Part shown: piece by piece, positions 1 through 8,400 of the stretch
Layout: each line of letters starts with the position of its first letter
Numbering within the stretch: position 1 is the stretch's first letter
Origin: Nostoc desertorum CM1-VF14
GTDB taxonomy: Bacteria; Cyanobacteriota; Cyanobacteriia; Cyanobacteriales; Nostocaceae
Length of the DNA stretch: 40,497 nt
Direction: 5' to 3'
Assembly: GCA_019359245.1 (NCBI GenBank)
Contig: JAHHHR010000067.1
Coordinates: forward strand, 1-40,497
Position numbers and translations under genes: made by a program
The notes under the pieces: model-generated
What the model saw: only the letters and a program-made list of their open reading frames with translations
Database searches by the model: none
What the model was told of the DNA's origin: nothing

Positions 1-175
1 GAACTGTTTTGGGAGCGATCGCGTTGCGGGTAGATTCATCGGTTAAAACTGCTCAAATGCTTACCATATATACATTTTATCAGTTTGAAGCTCCGCTTTT
101 TTCTGAGTTTGTGAGAAATCCGGGTTGATGACCTTTTTAAATATCTAGCTTTAGGCTGAAAAGGAGTTGATAGAT

Positions 176-2023
176 TCAAAAATCTAACTCTTGACCTTTG
201 CTAATAATTTCATTTAACTTTCCTTGTGCTGCTATTTTACCTGCCTTTAGTAGAATGATTTGATCGGCGCGACGTAAAACAGAACGCCGATGGGAAACTA
301 CAAGACAAGTTGGTATCCAATTTTCTTCTTCACTTGTATTGTTAAATATTCGTGACCATAAAGCTAATTCTGTTTCTACATCTAATGCACTAGAAAGGTC
401 ATCGAAAACCAGCAATTCTGGTTTGCGAACAAACATTCGAGCAGCTGCTAAACGTTGCAATTGTCCACCAGATAGCCTAACTCCTTTTGCTCCTACTAAA
501 GTTTCCATTTTTTCGTTCATGGCAGCTAAATCTTGTTCAAACACAGACATTTTTAACGCCTTTTCGATTTCAGCATCATCTTTATCCAAACCCAGTAAAA
601 TATTTTCTCTGAGGGTATAACTAAACAACTGGGGAATTTGAGGAGTATAGGCACTACGAGGTGGTACAAAGAAATTAACAGGATCTTCTACTAGACAGCC
701 ATTCCAATAAACAGCGCCTGATTGCTTGGGTAATAATCCTAATAAAACTCGTAGCAGTGTAGTTTTACCAGAACCGATACGACCAGTAATGACAGTCAAA
801 CTACCGCGATGTAGTTGAAAGCTGATGTCTGTTATTCCTTGGTTAGTACCGGGATAGTGGTAAGTAAGGTTTGATATGGTTAATAATTGTAAGCGATCGC
901 TCTCTTGTCTTTGTGGTTGCTCTAAGGGTGGAAGCGATTGTTTGCGATGGACTGGGCCCCGCCGTAAGCGATCGCGCAAGTTATTCAGATAAAGTGAATT
1001 ATTGGCTACCAAAACATCTGCTGTCACACCAGAAAGCAAAGCTGTCATCCGTTCAAAGGAGACTTCGGTTTGCTTGTACAATGCCATAAATCTCCCTAAA
1101 GAGTTGAAAAAGCCGGTGACGAAGGAGAGATTATAAATAAACAGAGCAAAATCACCTATAGTCAATTTACTATTTTGACTCTGAATTAACACAGAAGCTA
1201 GTAGCAAAATCAAACCCGTTCCTAAATTCACCATGTTTTGAAATACTGAATCTAACATGGCATTTAATAAGCTATCCCTCACCATCACTTGGCGACGTTT
1301 TTCGTTGAGAATGCGAAAATGATTCAGTACATCTTGTTCTGCACCAGCTACTTTAATTGCTTGCACTGAACTAAAAATTTCGCCTAAAATCCCTGTCACC
1401 TTTTCTGTTGCTTGGCGGCTAGCTTTGCGGTATCGTTTGATGTAAATCTCTGCTTTTTGAATGATTGCGATCATCCCAACCAAAGGCAGAAAAACAAACA
1501 AGGTCATTTGGACATTAACGCTTAATAAAATCGCCAGACAAAGAACAGCAAATATTCCTTCCCCAAGCAGTTCCGATACCCATGCTACATTGTCTTCTAT
1601 TTGTTGAGCATCCTCACGAAAATAACTAATAACTTCACCTTGGGATACAGTTTTTTCTGCTTCGCTGTTAACAATCATAGGTTGAGCATTAGGATTATTT
1701 AACAAGCGTTCTAACAGATTGCGTCGCAGCAGCGAACTCATGATGAAACGATGCTGAGTTTTGGTTAAGCGTCCTGCAAATATTGTCCCAATGTGTCCTA
1801 AATTCAAAGCCAACAATAATGCAATCCAAGCTAAGGGTATTAACCCAAATTGTGCTTTACCTGTCAGGCTATTAAAGAATTCTCGAATAATTAACCCAGG
1901 GATTGCAGGCAAGCCCATAATTAAAATCCAGAAGCAGGTGTCAATTATGTAAAGTTTTGGTTTGTAGCACATTAGGTTCCATAATAATTTCCAACCTTGT
2001 GCTTTTTTGGTTGCTGACAACAT
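176..2023 (-). CDS. ABC exporter half-transporter with degenerate catalytic site (permease + ATPase)
   Basis: A 615-residue half-transporter. The N-terminal half is a hydrophobic type IV exporter membrane domain (about residues 20-330) and the C-terminal half an ATPase. The ATPase shows a Walker A GRIGSGKTTLL near residue 415, a canonical LSGGQ signature near 518, a Walker B ending in VFDD near 540, and an H-loop VVSHR. The second Asp of FDD takes the place of the usual catalytic Glu, which marks a degenerate hydrolysis site. The frame stays open to 2074, but those extra 17 codons run through a dispersed repeat (around 2044-2090), so I place the start at the ATG at 2021-2023. It lies 118 bp downstream of the other half-transporter on the same strand and is probably co-transcribed with it. 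The substrate cannot be read from the sequence; lipid, peptide or drug export are possibilities. Family assignment is firm. Confidence 0.9.
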   Translation of the reverse strand: MLSATKKAQGWKLLWNLMCYKPKLYIIDTCFWILIMGLPAIPGLIIREFFNSLTGKAQFGLIPLAWIALLLALNLGHIGTIFAGRLTKTQHRFIMSSLLRRNLLERLLNNPNAQPMIVNSEAEKTVSQGEVISYFREDAQQIEDNVAWVSELLGEGIFAVLCLAILLSVNVQMTLFVFLPLVGMIAIIQKAEIYIKRYRKASRQATEKVTGILGEIFSSVQAIKVAGAEQDVLNHFRILNEKRRQVMVRDSLLNAMLDSVFQNMVNLGTGLILLLASVLIQSQNSKLTIGDFALFIYNLSFVTGFFNSLGRFMALYKQTEVSFERMTALLSGVTADVLVANNSLYLNNLRDRLRRGPVHRKQSLPPLEQPQRQESDRLQLLTISNLTYHYPGTNQGITDISFQLHRGSLTVITGRIGSGKTTLLRVLLGLLPKQSGAVYWNGCLVEDPVNFFVPPRSAYTPQIPQLFSYTLRENILLGLDKDDAEIEKALKMSVFEQDLAAMNEKMETLVGAKGVRLSGGQLQRLAAARMFVRKPELLVFDDLSSALDVETELALWSRIFNNTSEEENWIPTCLVVSHRRSVLRRADQIILLKAGKIAAQGKLNEIISKGQELDF

Positions 2024-2141
2024 AATAATTTCTAATTCGTAATTACTCTCGTTCGCGCAGCGTGCCGTAGGCAAGACTCGCTAACGTAATTCGTAAGTTT
2101 TAATTAAAAGAAGAGTTTTAGGTAAATTGGCATGACCAAAA

Positions 2142-3938
2142 TTAAACTAATAAATCTGTCAAACCAGTCTTGAGTAATTGAGCAAACCGTGAATGAGAAT
2201 TTTCAAGTAATTCTTCCCGTAACCCATATTCGCTTACCCGACCTTTGTCTAAAATCAGAATTTGATTTGCTCTTTGCACGGTTGCTAATCGGTGAGCGAT
2301 AATGATGCCGGTACGCCCAATCAATAGCTGGTCTATAGCTTTTTCAATGAATTTTTCTGTTGTAGGATCAAGGCGTGAGGATGCTTCATCTAAAATTACT
2401 AGACCAGGGTTTTTGAGAAAAACACGGGCAAATGCTAACAATTGCGCCTGTCCTGCTGATAAGCCACTACTATCAGGCCCCAATTCAGTGTCTAAGTCTT
2501 TGGATAATGAATGTAGCCATGCAGATAATCCCAGCATTTCCAAGGTTTCATAGATGCGCTCGTCGCTGATATTTTGGTTAAAAAAGGTAAGATTGTTGCG
2601 GACTGTAGTTTGGAATAACTGTACATTCTGAGTTACTAACCCGACGTGCTTGGGTAAGTCTGTTAGAGGAGTCTGGTTGATATCCACATTCCCCAAGCGA
2701 ATTGTGCCTGATTGTGAGTCATATAACCTCAATAATAAACGTACTAAAGTCGTTTTACCGCTCCCTGTACGTCCTAATAATCCTAATACATGACTAGGCG
2801 GTAAATGGAAAGAGATATCTTGCAGGATCAATTCTGGTTTTGTATCTTGCTTGTTGATGCGTAGACTCGTAGAGGCTTGTCCTTGGACATCGCTATAGCT
2901 AAATGAGACATTTTCAAATGTAACAGAAAGTGCGCCATTAGGAAGTAAATCTTTGCCTCCTATATTAAGTTGTGATTGCACTTGAAATAAGTCTTGAATA
3001 CGATAAATACTAGCTTCTGCCTGTTGAAGGTCTTCTAACTGAGTACGAATTTGCTCAATTGGTTCGCTCAAAAGTGTAGTGTAGTAAAAAAATATGTATG
3101 CAGTTCCAATAGTGATCGCTTTTTGATTCCAAAGGTAAAGAGCTACAGCTAAAGCAATGATATTACCGAGCGTGAATATAGCGTTAGTCGTACCCCAGAG
3201 GATAGTATCAGCAAAGCGTGCTTTGTGATAGGTTGGTAACCAACGTTGCAGAATTTTGTAGAAGCGATGCATAACATAATTTTTTGCACCATTTGCCCTT
3301 ATGTCTTCAATGCCAGTTAGTTGTTCACCCAAAAATCCGAAAAACTCTCCATTGACTTGGCGATAGCTTCCCCAATGAGGAACGGCGATGGAACGCAGAC
3401 GAATTAATGTAAATAATGCTGTAAAAGCGAAAACTGAAATAGTTATACCAGCTCGCCAATCTTCGGCGAACATTACCACAATCACACCCAAAATCAACAG
3501 CAAACTGCCTAAAATGTAAACACTAAATTTTGAGAAAAATTTTGAAAGATTCTGAATATCACCATCTACTCGTTCCACTAATTCACCAGGTGTCGAAGCC
3601 TTATGAAAAGATAAATCGAGTTTTAGGCAATGCTCAACTAAATCGGCACGTAAGGCATTAGTAGCTGTCCAAGCAACGTTTTCACCGTAGTATGTAGCCG
3701 TAATTGACATTAATTGCGTCGCTAAAGCTACACCAATAAATAGAAATGCGGCAATGAATAAGTTTCTCACTGAACCGCCTGCTACAGATGTATCAATGAA
3801 ATTACGTAAAATTTGCGGGTTGAGGAGTTGCAAGCCGATACTAGCTAACAGAGCGATCGCAAACTTGGCAACGCGTCCCTTTTGAGGCTTGAGATAGTCT
3901 ATTAATAAATTCCTAAACTGCTTTAGACCAATTTTCAT
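2142..3938 (-). CDS. ABC exporter half-transporter with intact catalytic glutamate
   Basis: A 598-residue permease-ATPase half-transporter that starts MKIGLKQF. Hydrophobic membrane segments cover about residues 20-310. The ATPase has Walker A GRTGSGKTTLV (about residue 390), an altered signature LSAGQ (about 495) in place of LSGGQ, and Walker B LVILDE (about 516) with the catalytic Glu, followed by the D-loop SSRLD and an H-loop IIAHR. An imperfect signature here together with the Asp-type Walker B in the next gene is the pattern of heterodimeric exporters such as the TM287/288 class, so the two genes probably encode one complex. This is the first gene of the pair. The substrate is unknown. 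No dedicated periplasmic adaptor or peptidase domain is present. Confidence 0.92.
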   Translation of the reverse strand: MKIGLKQFRNLLIDYLKPQKGRVAKFAIALLASIGLQLLNPQILRNFIDTSVAGGSVRNLFIAAFLFIGVALATQLMSITATYYGENVAWTATNALRADLVEHCLKLDLSFHKASTPGELVERVDGDIQNLSKFFSKFSVYILGSLLLILGVIVVMFAEDWRAGITISVFAFTALFTLIRLRSIAVPHWGSYRQVNGEFFGFLGEQLTGIEDIRANGAKNYVMHRFYKILQRWLPTYHKARFADTILWGTTNAIFTLGNIIALAVALYLWNQKAITIGTAYIFFYYTTLLSEPIEQIRTQLEDLQQAEASIYRIQDLFQVQSQLNIGGKDLLPNGALSVTFENVSFSYSDVQGQASTSLRINKQDTKPELILQDISFHLPPSHVLGLLGRTGSGKTTLVRLLLRLYDSQSGTIRLGNVDINQTPLTDLPKHVGLVTQNVQLFQTTVRNNLTFFNQNISDERIYETLEMLGLSAWLHSLSKDLDTELGPDSSGLSAGQAQLLAFARVFLKNPGLVILDEASSRLDPTTEKFIEKAIDQLLIGRTGIIIAHRLATVQRANQILILDKGRVSEYGLREELLENSHSRFAQLLKTGLTDLLV

Positions 3939-4329
3939 AACGTCGCCAAATCTTAGCCAGGATTGTTCTGAAAGTTATAATTCAATGAGAACTAATTGAG
4001 AAAATTATGCAAAAACAGTATACTATAGAAATGGCTACCAACTTAGCAATACTTCTTTGTTATGGCGATTTTCGGTTGAGTGAGGTACAAGAATCCTACT
4101 CCCAATACGCTCCGCAAGCGAGGACAGGGCTTAATCTACCTTATTTAATTAGGAAAGGCTATAAGTGATTTAGTGCTAATAGATTTCAATAAAATTATGA
4201 TTTGCTGACTTTAGCAGTACAAAGAAGTAAAGTACCAAAAATTCATTTATAAAAATCCGAGCGACTGTTGGAAAAATGAACAACGGGCGATTCTTTTTAA
4301 TGTTTTGTTGTGTATAGATCAATTGGAAT
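3939..4329. other. Intergenic region between divergent genes
   Basis: A 391-bp spacer between the ABC pair (minus) and the sucrase/ferredoxin-like gene (plus). It holds a good sigma-70-type promoter at 3996-4024 on the plus strand and a short dispersed-repeat fragment around 4100-4130. An open frame of 45 codons lies at 4031-4168 just behind the promoter, with no recognisable product and no clear ribosome binding site. No tRNA or large hairpin was seen. Confidence 0.6.
3996..4024 (+). promoter_or_regulatory. Candidate sigma-70 promoter
   Basis: TTGAGA at 3996-4001 and TATACT at 4019-4024 are separated by exactly 17 bp, close to the consensus for the principal sigma factor. It points towards the gene at 4330, which would give a leader of about 300 nt. 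It could instead serve the 45-codon open frame at 4031-4168. The match is by eye only. Confidence 0.45.
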
Positions 4330-5325
4330 ATGGTAATCAATCAAACTCGTAACGAATGCCGTTTCTGTTCAGAAATTTCCCAAGCTAATGGTGAAGATCC
4401 TATTGGTTCTGCCATAGCCGTTGAACAATATTTAATTATTGAAGCTCCACAACCCTGGCCAGTTGAAATTTGGATTGAACCCGAATCAATGCCGCAAGGA
4501 GTGTTGGACGCATTGAGTTTTGTTTGGGAACATGGTAGAACAATTCGGCAACTAGCGATCGCTCCAGATCAAGATTACTCTATACCTGGTTATAAGCACG
4601 TATTTCACTATCGCCGACCAGCAGGGTTATTTGCTGAGTATGAGAAACAAGAATTTATCGTACCCGATGCTGAGATTGGTGCTTTAGCACTGGCTTTAAT
4701 AAAAGAACCGGGAAACCTACCAGATTTTGAACAGTATCGACAAAAAAGCAATCACATTAGAGAATTACTTGTTTGCAACCACGGTAACGTTGATGCTGCT
4801 TGTAGCAAATTTGGTTATCCTCTTTATAAAAAGTTGCGTTCTGAGTATGCTGCTATAACTAATAGCAACTTGCGCGTTTGGCGTTGTAGCCATTTTGGTG
4901 GTCATCAGTTTGCACCTACCCTAGTTGATTTACCTCAAGGACGCTACTACGGTCATTTAAAACCAGAAATTTTGGATTTATTGGTATGGAATCATGGTTC
5001 CGTCAAAGAACTTTATCCTTACTATCGAGGATGGGGTGGTTTATCCAAATTTGGACAAATTGTAGAAAGAGAAATATGGATGCAAGCGGGCTGGAATTGG
5101 TTGGAATACCAAAAGTCAGGTCGAGTTATTGCTCATGATCAAATTAATCAAGAATGGGCAGATGTTCGGATTGATTTTACTACACCAGATGGAAGTAAAA
5201 GCGGTGCTTATGAAGCCAAGGTAGAAGTAAGTGGTTATGTAATGACCGCTTTTTCTTCGGGAGAGAATGAACCCTTGGAAAAAATTAAGCAATATCGTGT
5301 TAGTCATCTGGTAGAAGTAGAGTAG
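4330..5325 (+). CDS. Sucrase/ferredoxin-like family protein
   Basis: A 331-residue soluble protein with the layout of the Suc_Fer-like family (sucrase/ferredoxin-like). An N-terminal CRFC pair lies at residues 11-14, followed by GEDPIGSA and a PWP motif. A second Cys/His-rich block has CNHG at Cys149, a further Cys158, and RCSHFGGHQFAPT with Cys186. The C-terminal third (from about residue 220) carries an NHG motif and has no clear assignment. In this family the conserved Cys and His residues suggest a thioredoxin-like fold that binds an iron-sulfur cluster, but the biochemical role is poorly defined and the historical name sucrase should not be taken literally. It is divergent from the ABC pair and is not obviously in an operon. 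Confidence 0.75.
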   Translation: MVINQTRNECRFCSEISQANGEDPIGSAIAVEQYLIIEAPQPWPVEIWIEPESMPQGVLDALSFVWEHGRTIRQLAIAPDQDYSIPGYKHVFHYRRPAGLFAEYEKQEFIVPDAEIGALALALIKEPGNLPDFEQYRQKSNHIRELLVCNHGNVDAACSKFGYPLYKKLRSEYAAITNSNLRVWRCSHFGGHQFAPTLVDLPQGRYYGHLKPEILDLLVWNHGSVKELYPYYRGWGGLSKFGQIVEREIWMQAGWNWLEYQKSGRVIAHDQINQEWADVRIDFTTPDGSKSGAYEAKVEVSGYVMTAFSSGENEPLEKIKQYRVSHLVEVE

Positions 5326-5351
5326 CATTCATATCAGGAGATCTCTCTTCT

Positions 5352-5429
5352 TAATTGTATAAACACTGTTGACGGTTAACGGTTATCAGCCATCAGCCTT
5401 CATGTAACTATTCAAGTTAAATGCGTAAC
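5352..5429. repeat. Direct repeat, copy A (left of the hybrid kinase gene)
   Basis: About 78 bp repeated in the same orientation at 9952-10059. Both copies share a start of the form aattgta-aaacact, a middle block GTTGACGGTTAA and a long common end from CCATCAGCCTTCATGTAACT to ATGCGTAAC. Copy A lacks two short internal stretches present in copy B. It ends at 5429, the base before the kinase stop codon at 5430-5432. Confidence 0.85.
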
Positions 5430-8400
5430 TCAGGCATTCCCATTTATACCAATCAAAGTTGCAATTGCCTTGACTAACTCCTCTGGTTCGACGGGTTTGG
5501 ACATATGCTTTTGAAACCCTGATTCGAGTGCTTGTTGCTGATCGATCTCTCCGGCATAAGCAGTTAAAGCGATCGCCGGAATCTGTTTAGCTTGCAATGC
5601 CAGCAATGCTTTAACTTGGCGCATCAGCATATAGCCATCTATCTCTGGCATCCCAATATCACTGAGCATCATATTTGGTTCTGATTCTGCCAATGCTTGC
5701 AGTGCTTCTTTTGCTGATGCCACAGCAGTTACCCTTGCTCCAGCCTGCTCTAGCACAAATGTATGGAACTCGCGAGTATCATCGTCATCGTCCACAACTA
5801 AGATTTGAATACCTGCAAGGATTTCAATCGTAGGGGAAGCATTTAAGGCAGTAATTATCTCTTGTTTTGAAGTTAACTCTTTTTTGATGAGCGGTAGCCT
5901 AGCTGTGAAAACAGCTCCTTTCCCTTCACCTAAACTTTCTGCCCAAATCGTGCCACCATGTAATTCTATGAGATGACGGACAATTGCTAATCCTAACCCC
6001 AAGCCACCAAACTTTCGGGTTGTCGTACTATCAGCCTGACGGAAATATTCAAACACATGAGGGAGAAATTCAGGACTGATCCCCTTACCTGTGTCACTGA
6101 CGGTAATCTGAGCTTGAGTATCAATGCGCTCCAGTTGAATATTAATTTTTCCTCCTTCAGGAGTAAATTTAACAGCGTTCGATAAAAGATTCCAGAGCAC
6201 TTGTTGTAAACGACCGGAATCACCCAAAACTTGGCCTAAAGAAGAATCCAGTATCGTCCGAATTTGGATATCTTTAGCTTCTGCTGCCAAACGCACTGTT
6301 TCTAATGCCGCCTCAATTACAAGCACTAGGTTGACAGGAAACATATTGAGGTTGAGCTTGCCTTGTAAGATGCGAGAGACATCGAGCAAATCTTCAATTA
6401 GTTGAGCTTGTAATTTAGCATTCCGCTCAATGGTTGCAATAGCTTTTTTCAACGCTGGTGCGTCAAACTCACGGGTTTGCAAGAGTCTCGCCCAACCAAG
6501 AATAGGATTGAGAGGCGATCGCAATTCATGAGATAGCACCGCCAAAAACTCATCCTTAATGCGGTTGGCTGTTTCGGCTTCAGTTCTGGCAGCTTGCTCA
6601 AGTTCCAGGAGGCGATCGCGTTCGGCTTCTGCAACTTTGCGTTCGGTAATGTCAATCACTGAGCCAATGTAACCTTTAAATTGGCCATCCACCCCAAACC
6701 AGGGATTAGCAGCATCAATTACCCAGCGATACTCACCATCTTTGCGCCGCAAGCGATACTCAATACGGAAATCCTCGTAGCGCTTGTTAGCTTCCAGGAA
6801 AAGATTCTTGGCCTCATTGTAATCTTCTGGATGCACGGCGTTCAACCAGCCAAATCCCACACCCATTTCCTCGCTCTGACCCGTAAACTCGTACCAGCTC
6901 TTGCTGAGATAGGTGCAGTAGCTATTTGTATCAGTTACCCAAACCATGAAGGGGGCATTATCAGCCATGTTGCGGAATTGTTCTTCGCTTTCACGAAGTG
7001 CTTTCTCTGCTTGTTTGCGATCGCTAATGTCTGTAACAAAAATGCTTACTCCAAAAGCATTGGGGTAGACACGATTCTCAAACCAGCGCTGCCAAGTAGG
7101 ATAAAAGTATTCAAACTGAACAACAGTTTGTTGTGCGATCGCCCGATGAACCTGAGTATAAAACTCGCTTTTGAACACATCTGGAAACACTTCCCAAATG
7201 ATCTTACCTAGCAACTCTTCTTTTTGGATGCCAACAACTTCTGCTACCTGTCCATTGACAAAGGTATAACGCCACTCTCGATCCAACACATAGAACTGGT
7301 CTTGGATGCCAGCTAAGACAGTCTCTAAATGGGTTTTTGCGACCTCAGCTTCAACTCGTAACCCTTGCTCCCGTTGCATTGCCTCCTGGCGGAGACGAGC
7401 CATTTTTAGGGCTGCCTCTACCCGTGCCAATAATTCACGGGCAGAGAACGGTTTAATTAAGTAATCATCGGCTCCCGCTTCTAACCCTTCCACCCGTGCC
7501 TCTTCCCCTGCCCGTGCCGACAACAGGATGATTGGAACTTTTCTCGTCTGCGGATCAGCTCGTAATTCTTGCAGCAGCCCAAAGCCATCTAATCCGGGCA
7601 TCATTACATCTGTCAGTACCAAGTCTGGGACACGCGCACGAGCAGAATCCAAAGCAGCTAAACCGTCCGGCACTGATTCCACCTCATACTGCTGACTTAA
7701 CAGCCGCTTGACGTAATCGCGCATATCTGAATTGTCGTCAGCCAGGAGAATTCGGGGAGCAGAGGGGGCAGAGGGGGCAGAGGAGGCAGGGGAGGCAGGG
7801 GAAGCGGGGGAAGAATTGATATATGTGTAATCTTCTTGAACAATTTCTTCTCCCCCTGCTTCTCTTCTCCCCCTGCTTCCCCCGCTCTCTTCAGGTAGCC
7901 AACGCAGGGCTTCTTCTAAATAGGGTGTTGCACCTAATGCGGTTGAAGCTAAGGTTCGAGGGGCGCTAATCCGGTCTGGAGACAAATGAGCAGATCCTGT
8001 TGGAATTGATACAGTAAAGCAACTGCCTGCTCCTAAAATACTAGTTACTTGGACTGTTCCACCATGCATTTGCACCAATTCTTGCACCAGCGACAATCCA
8101 ATTCCTGACCCTTCAAAAGTTCGTCCTTGCGACCCTTTGACGCGGTGGAATCGTTCAAAAAGGTGCGGGATTTCTTCTGCTGGGATACCAATTCCTGTAT
8201 CTTTTACTGCGAACTCAATATGGTCATTTGCCCACTGCAAGCTGACTGTAATTTCTCCTGCCATTGTGAACTTGAATGCATTTGAGAGCAGGTTAAGAAC
8301 AATCTTTTCCCACATCTCTCGATCTACATACACTGGTACTGGAAGAGAAGGGCAATTAACTGATAACTGCATCCCTGCCCGTTCTACCGTTGAACGAAAT

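Noticed and set aside
6681..7211. 176-codon open frame on the plus strand inside the hybrid kinase gene
   Set aside because: It is antisense to well-conserved PAS and kinase coding sequence, has no recognisable domain and no ribosome binding site; a shadow frame.
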